Shown one piece after another: positions 8,347-16,629 of a DNA stretch of 64,000 bases. This DNA comes from CAVQOB01 sp963714325 (lineage in GTDB: Bacteria; Pseudomonadota; Alphaproteobacteria; Rhizobiales; Hyphomicrobiaceae): the NCBI GenBank assembly GCA_963714325.1, contig CAVQOB010000026.1:62001-126000 (forward strand), given 5' to 3'. Positions within the stretch are counted from its first letter, which is position 1. The number at the start of each line of letters is the position of its first letter. Below the pieces are notes generated by a model, which ran no database searches, was not told the origin of the DNA, and saw only the letters and a list, made by a program, of their open reading frames with translations. Both the position numbers and the translations under genes were made by a program.

Positions 8347-9427
8347 TCAGCCCGAGCACCGCGTCGGTCATCTCGCGGCAGTTGGCCTTGCCGCCCATGT
8401 CGCGGGTGCGCACGTCGCTATCGCGGAACAGCGTCTCGATCGCCGTCTCGATGGCGCGCGCCGCCTTGGTGTGCCCGAGGTGGTCGAGCATCATCGCGCC
8501 CGACCAGATCTGCCCGATCGGATTGGCGATGCCCTTGCCGGCGATGTCCGGCGCCGAACCGTGCACGGGCTCGAACATCGAGGGGAAATCGCGTTCGGGG
8601 TTGATGTTGCCGCCGGGCGCGATGGCGATCGTCCCAGTCGTCGCGGGGCCGAGATCCGACAAGATGTCGCCGAACAGGTTGGATGCGACGATGACGTCGA
8701 ACCAGTGCGGATTGCGTACGAGTTGCGCGGTCAGGATGTCGATGTGGAACTGGCTGGTCTTGACTTTCGGATACCCCTTCGAGACATCGGCGAAGCGTTC
8801 GTCCCAATAAGGCATGGATATCGAGATGCCATTCGACTTGGTGGCACTGGCGACTTCCCGGCGTTTACGCGTCATCGCGAGTTCGAAGGCATAGCGCATG
8901 ACGCGCTCGCAGCCCTTCTTGGTGAACACCGCCTGCTGGATGGCCGCCTCGTTTTCGGTCCCCTCCGCCATCCGCCCGCCGATGGAAGAATATTCGCCCT
9001 CACTGTTCTCGCGGACGATCCAGTAGTCGATGTCGCCGGGCTTTCGATTGGCGAGCGGACTTTCGACACCATGGAACAGCCGCACCGGGCGCAGATTGAT
9101 GTATTGCTGGAACCCGCGCCGGATCGGGATCAACAAGCCCCACAGCGAAACATGATCAGGAACGCCGGGAAAGCCGACGGCGCCGAGATAGATGGCATCG
9201 GTGTCGCGAATGCGGTCGAGTCCGTCGACGGGCATCATCGCGCCTTTCTTCTTGAAGCGCTCGCAGCTCCAGTCGTATTTTTCCCATTTGAACGCGATGT
9301 CGAATTTGCGCCCAACCGCCTCGAGCACGCGGATGCCTTCCGGCACGACTTCATGGCCGATGCCGTCGCCGGGAATAACGGCGATACGCAACGTGTTGGA
9401 TTTTGCGGGCTTTGATGACTTCGCCAT
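8333..9427 (-). CDS. Tartrate dehydrogenase-type / isopropylmalate dehydrogenase family protein
   Basis: This is an NAD-dependent beta-decarboxylating dehydrogenase of the isocitrate/isopropylmalate family, subgroup tartrate dehydrogenase/decarboxylase and D-malate dehydrogenase (TtuC/DmlA type). The 364 residues show the opening IAVIPGDGIGHEVVPEG, the substrate arginines in INLRPVRLF, the tyrosine region ENSEGEYSSIGG, metal-binding aspartates in DVIVASNLFGDILSDL, and the nucleotide loop EPVHGSAPDIAGKGIANP. The length is normal. The substrate, a 2-hydroxy dicarboxylate such as tartrate or D-malate, is inferred from overall resemblance. It stands alone on the minus strand, its 3' end overlapping the TIR-like gene, so it is not part of that module. 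Confidence 0.88.
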   Translation of the reverse strand: MAKSSKPAKSNTLRIAVIPGDGIGHEVVPEGIRVLEAVGRKFDIAFKWEKYDWSCERFKKKGAMMPVDGLDRIRDTDAIYLGAVGFPGVPDHVSLWGLLIPIRRGFQQYINLRPVRLFHGVESPLANRKPGDIDYWIVRENSEGEYSSIGGRMAEGTENEAAIQQAVFTKKGCERVMRYAFELAMTRKRREVASATKSNGISISMPYWDERFADVSKGYPKVKTSQFHIDILTAQLVRNPHWFDVIVASNLFGDILSDLGPATTGTIAIAPGGNINPERDFPSMFEPVHGSAPDIAGKGIANPIGQIWSGAMMLDHLGHTKAARAIETAIETLFRDSDVRTRDMGGKANCREMTDAVLGLIKAG

Positions 9428-9961
9428 ATCAGTCGGCTCTCACAGCAGCGGGGATGGGACGGCGGAGACTTGCATGCCGAGCCAGCCTTCGACAATAACA
9501 TCGTCATGATGCTATCAGGGACAGGGATACTGAGCTTTGCGCTTTGAAGGGAATCGATCTTTGAGAAATCGCTCGCCAAAAGCCTCGACAATCTTGACGT
9601 TGCCGCTCAAAGGGCGATAACCTCAAGCTCTTAGAAGCATTTTACGCCTGCCGATTCGAATAGCATTCAATTCACATAGCATTTTGACAGCTCACATAGC
9701 ATCCTGCCGGTGCAGAGGCAGGCATTTTCTAGAGGTGCCTCTCGTCGGACTTCATTCTGGCATTGCCTTCGCGGCGTCCCTTGACGGTTCCGCATTCGAG
9801 CAACGGAAACGCTCCTGGACCACGCCGCAAGCATCGATCCCGTGTCTAATTGTCCATCGTGACACGAGATCGGCGTACCACGCGAAAGATATTGTCGAAT
9901 GTATTTTCTGTTCTGAATTTCAATTGGTTGCCAACGTTTCATTTTGCCCTTGGAGGCTTCT
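9428..9961. other. Divergent intergenic region with TAGCAT repeats
   Basis: These 534 AT-richer bases lie between two divergent genes. The hexamer TAGCAT occurs at 9661, 9677 and 9697; the last two sit in identical 11-mers (TCACATAGCAT, 9672-9682 and 9692-9702) exactly 20 bases apart. That is two helical turns and suggests a regulator operator. No convincing gene is present. The GGAGG at 9952-9956 is the ribosome-binding site of the next gene. Confidence 0.5.
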
Positions 9962-10690
9962 ATGTTTATCAAACATCTTTTTGCATCAATCGTTGCCGCA
10001 GTTGCCCTCGGTGCTCCAGCCGTTTCAGTCCAGTCGGCGGATATTGACGCCTGCACCCAAGCCGACGAACCACTCGCAGCCGTTGATGGATGTACGCGGT
10101 TTCTCAACCGCCACGCGTTCAACACTGAACAAGCCGCAATGGCGCTCAACAATCGCGCAAACGCCCACAGCATGCTCGGTGACGATGATGCGGCCCTAGT
10201 CGACTATGACCGGGCCATCGACATCGTCCCGACCTACATCAATGCGCGATACAACCGCGCGCATCTCCTTCTCGGCCAGGAAAAGTACGCGCTTGCACTT
10301 GTCGATCTCGACATCGTGGTCCAGCTTTCTCCGTCCATGTTTGAGGCCCATCACAACCGCGGCTTTATCAACGAGAAGCTCGGCCGTTATGCAGAAGCTG
10401 AAGCGGACTTCACAAAGGCGATTTCGCTCGCGCCGCACCTAACGTCGGCTTGGAACAACCGTGGCGTCGTCTTCAAACGCCTTGGCAAGTATGCGCTCGC
10501 AATCACCGATTTCACCGAAGCCATTAGACTGGCTCCCGATAGCATTCGAGCCTACCTCAATCGTGCCGATGCGTGCGAGAAAATTGGCCAGCACGCCAAA
10601 GCACTCGCCGACTACCGCCGTGTCTTGCTACTCGACCCGGCCAACGAGTTGGCGCAAGCAAGTATCGGTCGGCATGCGTCCAGCCAATAG
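9962..10690 (+). CDS. Secreted tetratricopeptide-repeat protein (short)
   Basis: This is a 242-residue exported TPR protein. The ATG at 9962 is preceded by GGAGG five bases upstream and opens a signal peptide (MFIKHLFASIVAAVALGAPA, cleavage near QSA at about residue 25). Four or five TPR units follow from about residue 50 to the end (ALNNRANAHSMLG, ARYNRAHLLLG, AHHNRGFINEKLG, AWNNRGVVFKRLG, AYLNRADACEKIG). The protein is nearly all repeat, so it probably acts as a periplasmic adaptor. It has no detectable catalytic domain. A palindrome after the stop may end transcription before the cytochrome gene. Confidence 0.85.
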   Translation: MFIKHLFASIVAAVALGAPAVSVQSADIDACTQADEPLAAVDGCTRFLNRHAFNTEQAAMALNNRANAHSMLGDDDAALVDYDRAIDIVPTYINARYNRAHLLLGQEKYALALVDLDIVVQLSPSMFEAHHNRGFINEKLGRYAEAEADFTKAISLAPHLTSAWNNRGVVFKRLGKYALAITDFTEAIRLAPDSIRAYLNRADACEKIGQHAKALADYRRVLLLDPANELAQASIGRHASSQ

Positions 10691-10731
10691 GACGTTGTTT
10701 GGTCGTGCTTGTTCCGGGAGAACCGCTCACA

Positions 10732-10762
10732 CCCTCGGATCAAGTCCGAGGGCATGCTTTTC
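10732..10762 (+). terminator. Hairpin after the TPR gene (terminator or REP-type palindrome)
   Basis: An 8-bp perfect stem (10732-10739 with 10745-10752) with a five-base loop is followed by CATGC and then TTTT. It lies 42 bases after the TPR stop and before the cytochrome gene. Palindromes built on CTCGGA...TCCGAG are, from memory, common dispersed repeats in Rhizobiales, so this may be a REP element used as a terminator. Confidence 0.5.
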
Positions 10763-10819
10763 GTCGGCAAGCACGCTCAAGCCCAGGCGCAGGTGTGACA
10801 AGGCAATGGAGAATGTGTC

Positions 10820-11257
10820 ATGATCCGCTTACTATCCGTTCTGGCATGTCTTGCAGTCACCGCGACATTCGCTTGGGCCCAAAACATCGAGGCAATCAAG
10901 CAACGCAAGCAAATCATGCAGTCGAACTTGGAGACGACCAAGGCTGGCGGCGCGATGGTGAAGGGCGATGTCCCCTTTGATCTTGTTCAGGCTCAAGCCC
11001 TCGTCAAAACCTACCAGACGAACGCTCTGCAGTTGCGTGCGCTCTTTCCGGATGACTCGAAAAGCGGCGAAACGCGCGCGCAGCCAGAGGTCTGGGCTCG
11101 AAAATCCGATTTTCTGTTACGGCTCGATAAGTTCAATGCCGATGCGGCAGCTGCAGTTGCGGCGGTTCGCGACGACGGAACATTCAAGTCGGAATTCGGC
11201 AAGGTCACGGCCAACTGCGTCGCCTGTCACAAAGAATTCCAACGACCGCTGCCTTAA
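10820..11257 (+). CDS. Cytochrome c-prime (class II cytochrome c)
   Basis: This is a periplasmic haem protein of the cytochrome c-prime/c556 family. The 145-residue product has a signal peptide (residues 1-20, ending FAWA), a helical body, and a C-terminal haem site CVACH (Cys133, Cys136, His137). Haem attachment at the C-terminal end is diagnostic of class II cytochromes. Length is typical. The ATG at 10820 follows GGAG by eight bases. Members bind nitric oxide or transfer electrons; which applies here is unknown. No redox partner is adjacent. The gene is convergent with the PEP-mutase-family gene. Confidence 0.9.
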   Translation: MIRLLSVLACLAVTATFAWAQNIEAIKQRKQIMQSNLETTKAGGAMVKGDVPFDLVQAQALVKTYQTNALQLRALFPDDSKSGETRAQPEVWARKSDFLLRLDKFNADAAAAVAAVRDDGTFKSEFGKVTANCVACHKEFQRPLP

Positions 11258-11312
11258 GCGCTGGATATCCACACCTTCACGTCCAGCCTCGTCGGGCTGA
11301 TGGGTCGGGGCG

Positions 11313-12206
11313 CTAACCGCCGGATGTCGTGCGCGATCCGGAATAGCGTAGCTCCGCCTCATAATAGGTATCGAAGCCGATGGTCTGGCGGAGCGTTGCG
11401 AAATCCATCAGCGGTTGCTTGGGATGATGACCCGCATTGAAATCTTGCAAACAGGCTTGCATCGCCGCCATCGCCGCCGCCATCAGCGTCAGCGGAAAAA
11501 TAGCGAAGTCGTAGCCAAGTTCACTGAGGCGGGCCTTCGACGGGATCGGCGTCGCGCCGCCTTCGACCATGTTGGCCATGTGAATTCCGGGCGCCTCCTT
11601 GGTAGCGCGGCGCATTTCTGTTTCTGATTGCGGCGCTTCGACAAACAGAATGTCGGCGCCGGCGTCGCGGAAAGCATTGGCACGCCAGATGGCTTCGTCC
11701 AGACCATGCGTGGCGCGCGCGTCCGTGCGGGCGAGGATCAGAATGTCGCCGCCGTTCTTACGTACAACCTCCCGCGCTTGACGGGCAGCGCGAATGCGAT
11801 CGACCGCCTCGGCGCGATCGACAACGAGCTTGCCTTTGGTGTGACCGCAGCGTTTCGGCGCCACTTGATCCTCGATCATGATCGCCGCTGCACCCGCCTG
11901 CGCGTATCCTTTGACCGTGCGCTCAACATTGAGCGCATTGCCGTAGCCGGTATCGCCGTCGGCGATGACGGGGATGGATGCCGCCGCGCAGATGTTGCGG
12001 ACGCTGTCGACGATCTCGCCGTAGGAGATGAGGCCGAGGTCAGGCTCGCCGAGACGCGAGGCCGAGACGCCGAACCCCGTCATGAACGTGAAGGGCACAC
12101 CAGCTCCGGCGATCATCGTCGCCGACAGCGCATCGTAGCAGGACGGCACCAGCGTGCAGCCATCGGCTACGAGCAGAGCTTTCAGGCGAGCGGCATGGGA
12201 GGCCAT
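11313..12206 (-). CDS. Isocitrate lyase / PEP mutase family protein
   Basis: This is a TIM-barrel enzyme of the isocitrate lyase/phosphoenolpyruvate mutase superfamily, which cleaves or forms C-C (or C-P) bonds of small 2-hydroxy or 2-oxo acids with Mg2+. The 297 residues show the metal loop ADGDTGYGN (82-90), IEDQ (112-115) and the gating motif KRCGH with Cys120. That cysteine is the catalytic one in lyases (methylisocitrate, dimethylmalate lyase) and is absent in pure mutases, so a lyase is favoured. I chose the ATG at 12204-12206 (MASHAARLK) because the longer upstream extension has no family similarity and would run through the divergent promoter. The substrate cannot be named. Confidence 0.88.
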   Translation of the reverse strand: MASHAARLKALLVADGCTLVPSCYDALSATMIAGAGVPFTFMTGFGVSASRLGEPDLGLISYGEIVDSVRNICAAASIPVIADGDTGYGNALNVERTVKGYAQAGAAAIMIEDQVAPKRCGHTKGKLVVDRAEAVDRIRAARQAREVVRKNGGDILILARTDARATHGLDEAIWRANAFRDAGADILFVEAPQSETEMRRATKEAPGIHMANMVEGGATPIPSKARLSELGYDFAIFPLTLMAAAMAAMQACLQDFNAGHHPKQPLMDFATLRQTIGFDTYYEAELRYSGSRTTSGG

Positions 12207-12397
12207 TGTGGAATGATCCAGATCGTGCGGGTTGGTGGGTTGATCACCATTCCTACGCGCTGCTGCCCTCCCTATCAATGGAACTTCCGCAATGCAGACA
12301 TGCCAAGCGCCGCCTTGCTCGGCGCACCGCTCGATTGCAAGTTGCGTTGGCAATGGCGCAATCTGCGAATGGCATTGATAGAGTGAGGCAGTCACAC

Positions 12398-13177
12398 ATG
12401 GCCGCAACAGCACAGGATACCGTCAGCGTCTATTGGCAACCCGGCTGCACCAGTTGCCTCAGAACCAAGGAGTTCTTGAGCCGGCATGGCGTTGCATTCC
12501 AATCGCGCAATATCCTCGCCGATGCCGGCGCGATCGAGGAACTGGCCCGCTTCGGCCTGCGCAGCGTGCCCTATGTCATCAAGGGCGATCGCTATGCCAA
12601 TGGCCAGGCATTGGCCGAAGTCGCAGCCCTCGTCGGCGTCAACCTGGGTCATGTCACGCGCCATCCTCCCGCCGAATTAAAGGAGCGGATCGATTCGATC
12701 ATGGATGGCGCTGGCCGCTTCCTCGCGCAGATCCCAGACGAGCGCCTCAATGATCTGCTGCCCGGCCGCCCCCGCTCCTATCTGCAGCTCGCCTATCATC
12801 TGTTCAACGTCGTCGACGCGTTCCTCGAGCACGAGCAGGGGATACGCCTTGAGCACGCCGCCTATATGCGCGCGCCGGCCGCCGGCACCTTGTCGCGCGA
12901 CGACGTGCTTGGCTATGGCCGCAGCATTCACGCCAAACTCAACGCGTGGTGGCAGGGGCCAGGCCGAACCGTCGATTGGAGCGCCAAGGCCAACGTCTAC
13001 TACGGTGACGTCGACCGACATGAGTTCTTTGAGCGAACCACTTGGCACTCAGGCCAGCACACCCGCCAGCTGCAATGGGTCGTCTCCGATATTCTCGCGA
13101 TTGCGCCCGATCAACCGCTTGATGCCAACATCTGGCAGGGCCTGCCGATGCCGGAGAATGTCTGGGACCCCGCGTAG
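12398..13177 (+). CDS. Glutaredoxin-DinB fusion protein
   Basis: The 259-residue cytosolic protein joins two domains. Residues 8-80 form a glutaredoxin-like thioredoxin fold with the redox motif CTSC (Cys17, Cys20), RTKEFLSRHGV, and the cis-proline region SVPYVI (57-61). Residues 95-245 form a DinB-like four-helix bundle: His134 in LAYHLFN and the pair His217/His221 in WHSGQH match the three-histidine metal site of DinB/YfiT-type proteins. The start at ATG 12398 is preferred over longer in-frame starts because family similarity begins just after it. In actinobacteria and bacilli DinB-fold proteins act as thiol transferases for mycothiol or bacillithiol. A thiol-linked role here is inferred. 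It is divergent from the lyase gene. Confidence 0.82.
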   Translation: MAATAQDTVSVYWQPGCTSCLRTKEFLSRHGVAFQSRNILADAGAIEELARFGLRSVPYVIKGDRYANGQALAEVAALVGVNLGHVTRHPPAELKERIDSIMDGAGRFLAQIPDERLNDLLPGRPRSYLQLAYHLFNVVDAFLEHEQGIRLEHAAYMRAPAAGTLSRDDVLGYGRSIHAKLNAWWQGPGRTVDWSAKANVYYGDVDRHEFFERTTWHSGQHTRQLQWVVSDILAIAPDQPLDANIWQGLPMPENVWDPA

Positions 13178-13181
13178 CCCG

Positions 13182-14588
13182 CTATTTCGACAGATGCGTC
13201 ACCTGGAGATTGCGGCCGATGGTCTGGAAGGCGTCGCTCAGCTGCGACGAATTTTGCGCATCGAAGTAATAGCCTTGCGAGGTGGCGCAGTCCTTGAGGC
13301 GTTGCTTGGCTTGAATGTCGATGACATCAAAGGCGATCGTATAGATCTCGATCTTGTCCGACTTGGCATTGGTGCAGATTTCCGCGGTCAGCGTGTTGGC
13401 AACGACCCCGTCGCTCCCTTCGTGATCGGGATAGTTCGGCGACCGCGTGTTGGCGCCATCGGTCATCAGCACGAGGATCTTACGCGTTCGGGTCCCCGAT
13501 ACTGCCCCCGCGCCATCGGCGAACGGCGCCTTGTTTGAGAGGGCGCGCCACCCCCACATCAGTCCCGACGGGATGTACGTGTCGCCCGACGGCGTCAGCG
13601 CATCGATCTTGTTTTTCAGCGTGCTCGTCACGTTCGACAACCGCTGCAGGGTTGCGCCGCACTGCACGTTCATGACGCCGGGGATCTTCGATGATGAGTT
13701 GGCGACGCTTTGCAAATTCGTTGGATAGTTCCGCGAACCGACACAGCCGTTCCAAGTGTTACTCACCGTCTGCGGTCCGCATTGCGTGACGGCCGTGCCG
13801 TAGTTCCAGTCACAAACTTGCTGCGTTTGTTGATAGGCGACGCCATCCCGGTAAAGCGTCACCGTCTCGTTTCTGCAATTGCTGGACGTCGCGTTGGGAT
13901 AGGTATCCCAACAGACGTTCGACGTTGACGTGCTGTCGTTCGCCACCGACAGCCAGGAGGCATTCCTGTTTGCCGTACCGATATTGACGTATTGACCGAA
14001 CGGCACGATTGCAAACTTGACCTTCTGATCGGCGCCCGAAACGGAATAGGCAGCATCGATAAAGCCCTTCGCTGCAGACTTGAGATCGGTGATCTTCTGG
14101 CCTTCCATCGATGCTGTCGTATCCAGTGCCAGGGCCACTTCGGTGTTGCTAAGGCCGAACTTGACCTGCGACCTGGCGACGATATCCATGGAGCTGCGAC
14201 CCAGCACCTTCATGAAGGTCGTGTCCAGCTTCACGGCCACAGTACCCGAAAGTGTAGTGGCATCCGGGCTCGTGACGACGGCTGTGAGCTCACCGGAACC
14301 CGCACCGTGTGGACGACGCCAATTCGTATTGAGATAGGCCTTTAGAGCGACTGACGACGGCGATTGACTGTCATCGTCGTCGCCACCACTATTGTTATCC
14401 AATGGCTTGCGGATGGCAGACGCCAGGATCGCTGCATCAAGTGCGGTTTGCAGGCTTGCCCGCGTTTTCATCGCGCGTCCGAAATCGAGGGCGGCGCCAG
14501 CGATGCCGGTGAGCATCACGACGCACATCGCAAAAATGATCGCCGTCGATCCAGATTGATTTTCGCGAAATCGGAGCAAGGACTGCAT
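13182..14588 (-). CDS. TadG-like pilus-assembly protein with von Willebrand factor A domain
   Basis: The 468-residue protein begins with a short cytoplasmic stretch and one membrane helix (about 15-33; GSTAIIFAMCVVMLTGIAG) followed by DFGRAMKTRASLQTALDAA, the standard TadE/TadG opening. A VWA domain follows: a MIDAS-like DTTAS (156-160; the usual DxSxS with Thr at the first Ser) and LVLMTDGAN further on. Between them lies an insert with several paired cysteines (NVCWD, SSNCRN, QQVCDW, TQCGP, NGCVG). TadG-type proteins sit in the cell envelope near tight-adherence pili, but no tad operon is visible here, so this is an orphan copy. I chose the ATG at 14586-14588, which has GGAG five bases upstream. 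Confidence 0.85.
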   Translation of the reverse strand: MQSLLRFRENQSGSTAIIFAMCVVMLTGIAGAALDFGRAMKTRASLQTALDAAILASAIRKPLDNNSGGDDDDSQSPSSVALKAYLNTNWRRPHGAGSGELTAVVTSPDATTLSGTVAVKLDTTFMKVLGRSSMDIVARSQVKFGLSNTEVALALDTTASMEGQKITDLKSAAKGFIDAAYSVSGADQKVKFAIVPFGQYVNIGTANRNASWLSVANDSTSTSNVCWDTYPNATSSNCRNETVTLYRDGVAYQQTQQVCDWNYGTAVTQCGPQTVSNTWNGCVGSRNYPTNLQSVANSSSKIPGVMNVQCGATLQRLSNVTSTLKNKIDALTPSGDTYIPSGLMWGWRALSNKAPFADGAGAVSGTRTRKILVLMTDGANTRSPNYPDHEGSDGVVANTLTAEICTNAKSDKIEIYTIAFDVIDIQAKQRLKDCATSQGYYFDAQNSSQLSDAFQTIGRNLQVTHLSK

Positions 14589-14938
14589 GGAAACTCCGTC
14601 GGTGAGCCAGTCTGACCAGAACGACAGTCGGATACCGCCCTTTGACGTCTGGTCCATGCCCTGCGAGAAAAAGCATTGTTCCGTTATGCGCGCATTTTCT
14701 TAAAGTCACGTCGGCGGAGCGAATCAAATGCCGCGGACTTGCTTCATCAGTTGTTAAGTCTTCGGATCGCGCTCCGGCTCCAAATGCAATGCGGCGGGCG
14801 CAAACCGCGCTTCCCGAAGGACACGCGAGGCAGCCCGCCGCATCTATCAGCGCCGGAAACGCACAACTTGAAGTCCGGACGCGAGGTCACATATGACCAT
14901 CAATCCCTGAAGAAACTCCAAACGCGCGTTCCGGAATT
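14589..14938. other. Intergenic region upstream of the TadG-like gene
   Basis: These 350 bases lie between the stop of the amidotransferase gene and the start of the TadG-like gene, both on the minus strand. The segment must hold the TadG-like promoter. I see no open frame with a recognisable product and no strong hairpin. Confidence 0.5.
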
Positions 14939-15718
14939 CTAACCGAGCGCAAGTTTGCCGGCGACCCAGCGCGACAGAAACGCATCGAGCCAAGCGTGAA
15001 CCCGCGGTGCGTGCTGGAGATGGCCGTCAAAGTGTTCGGCGCGGGCGCGCGCGCCTTTCTCCAAGAGCCGGGCGGGATTGTGCCCCGTCCAGCGACTGAT
15101 CTGGCCGAGCGTGATCTCCGGATGGAACTGCACGCCCACCGCCGCTGGTCCGTAACTGAACGCCTGGTTCGGGAAGGCGCCGTTCGAGCGCGCCAGCAGC
15201 GTCGCGCCGGTTGCAATCTCAAACCCTTCCTTGTGCCACTCATAGAAATGATCGGGCCACGGTCCGAGTCCTGTCGCGTGCTCCGTCGGCGAAATCCCGA
15301 AATAGCCGACTTCGATTTCACGTTCGGGATGCAGGGTGACGCTGGCACCCAGATGATTGGCGAGCATCTGCGCGCCAAGGCAGACGCCGAAGAAGGGTTT
15401 CTGTTCTCTTAACGCGACACCGATCCAATCAGTCTCTAGCCTGATGAAATCGTCGGGGTCATTGGCACTCATCGGGCCACCGAAGATCACCGCGCCGCAA
15501 TGATGTTCCAACGTCTCGGGCAATGCATCTCCAAATCGCGGCCGGCGGATATCCAGCGCATAGCCGTTGCGGGTGAACCACCGGCCGATATGGCCGGGGT
15601 TTGATTGCTCCTGATGCAGGACGATAATCACCGGCTGCTTCGCCGTCGCGGCATGATCCCGGCAGGCCGCCGCCGCGCCCTGTCCGTCCGCATGACGGTA
15701 CGTTCTGTTATCGAGCAT
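14939..15718 (-). CDS. Class I glutamine amidotransferase domain protein
   Basis: This is a stand-alone class I glutaminase-fold protein of 259 residues, resembling GMP-synthase-like/gamma-glutamyl amidotransferases. The nucleophile elbow is FFGVCLGAQ (Cys113), and the catalytic His and Glu are in GVQFHPEI (His199, Glu201), so the triad is complete. FGGPMSANDPDDF near 80-90 is the oxyanion-side loop. No synthetase partner is adjacent. The ATG at 15716-15718 shares one base with the stop of the upstream dehydrogenase (TGATG), so it is the last gene of a coupled four-gene operon. A GTG three bases earlier is an alternative start. Acceptor substrate unknown. Confidence 0.87.
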   Translation of the reverse strand: MLDNRTYRHADGQGAAAACRDHAATAKQPVIIVLHQEQSNPGHIGRWFTRNGYALDIRRPRFGDALPETLEHHCGAVIFGGPMSANDPDDFIRLETDWIGVALREQKPFFGVCLGAQMLANHLGASVTLHPEREIEVGYFGISPTEHATGLGPWPDHFYEWHKEGFEIATGATLLARSNGAFPNQAFSYGPAAVGVQFHPEITLGQISRWTGHNPARLLEKGARARAEHFDGHLQHAPRVHAWLDAFLSRWVAGKLALG

Positions 15719-16629
15719 CACTCCCCCAGCCTGCCGCGTGGCCTGAGCAAAAAGCCAATGATAGGCAACAACAGTCTATGCGGGATTAATCGCATCGCCA
15801 CCGCCATCAGCGGGTTGAACAGCCCGGGAATGATGACACGTTGTCCCAGGCGAAACCGCCAGAATGCCGAACGGGCAACGCTTTCGGCCGTTTGAACGGG
15901 GAGCAATGTGAGATACAGCGCGCTGTCGCTGCCCATCCGACGATGAAAGGCGGTCGCAACGGGCCCCGGCAGCAGAGCTGAAATGCGCACCCCCCGCCCC
16001 GCTGACTCGGCGGCGATCGCCTCCGTCAGCGAGACCACATAAGCCTTGCTGGCGTAATAAGCGGCTTGCTCAGGGCCCGGCGTATACGCGCCGAGTGAGG
16101 CGACATTCAGAATACCGCCATGACCGCGCGCTAGCATGTCCGGAAGATAGTGCCGCGTCAGCATCGTCAAGGCGCGCACATTGAGATCGACCAGTCGTGT
16201 CAGATCAGCAGCCGATTGTTCGGAAAACGGGCCGGCGATGCCGACACCGGCCGCATTGATGAGAACATCGACGAAGTGCCGTTCCCGCGCGAGACAGACG
16301 TCGATCACGTTGAGAGCATCAGGGTCGGTGAGGTCCTTCGCGATCAGAATAACCCGCGCTTGTGGGCCGAGTTTATCCGCCGCCGCGGCCAATTTTTCGG
16401 CGTCGCGCGCGATCAGGATCAGCGAGCTGCCCGCGTTGGCGTAGCGCCGCGCGATGGCGAGACCAATACCCTCGGAGCCGCCAGTGATCAGCACGGCCGG
16501 CTGAAGCGCTGCAAATGCGGCGAGCCGCGCCGGGTCAGCGCGCCACCGGCGGCGGCGCCAGGCGTCCAGCGGTCGCGCAAGTTGTTCGATCACGTCAGCT
16601 GAGCGCCGTCTGTTGGTGGCTCCACGCAT
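15718..16629 (-). CDS. Short-chain dehydrogenase/reductase
   Basis: This is an NAD(P)-dependent oxidoreductase of the classical SDR family, 303 residues. The cofactor loop is TGGSEGIG (49-56). The structural NAAG is at 125-128. The catalytic Ser178 (NVASLG), Tyr191 and Lys195 (YYASK) are all present. A 40-residue N-terminal extension rich in Arg precedes the Rossmann fold, and the C-terminus (250-303) is hydrophobic and basic (LMAVAMRLIPHRLLLPIIGFLL), suggesting membrane association. It starts within the stop codon of the ATPase gene (TGATG) and runs into the amidotransferase, so all are co-transcribed. Substrate unknown; a lipid or ketone substrate would fit the hydrophobic tail. Confidence 0.88.
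   Translation of the reverse strand: MRGATNRRRSADVIEQLARPLDAWRRRRWRADPARLAAFAALQPAVLITGGSEGIGLAIARRYANAGSSLILIARDAEKLAAAADKLGPQARVILIAKDLTDPDALNVIDVCLARERHFVDVLINAAGVGIAGPFSEQSAADLTRLVDLNVRALTMLTRHYLPDMLARGHGGILNVASLGAYTPGPEQAAYYASKAYVVSLTEAIAAESAGRGVRISALLPGPVATAFHRRMGSDSALYLTLLPVQTAESVARSAFWRFRLGQRVIIPGLFNPLMAVAMRLIPHRLLLPIIGFLLRPRGRLGE

Noticed and set aside
12206..12397. N-terminal extension of the glutaredoxin-DinB gene
   Set aside because: The thioredoxin fold starts just after the ATG at 12398; the upstream residues are Trp/Arg-rich with no similarity.
11313..12413. Longer version of the PEP-mutase-family gene starting at 12413
   Set aside because: The extra 69 residues have no family similarity and would run through the divergent glutaredoxin promoter; the ATG at 12206 fits the family start.
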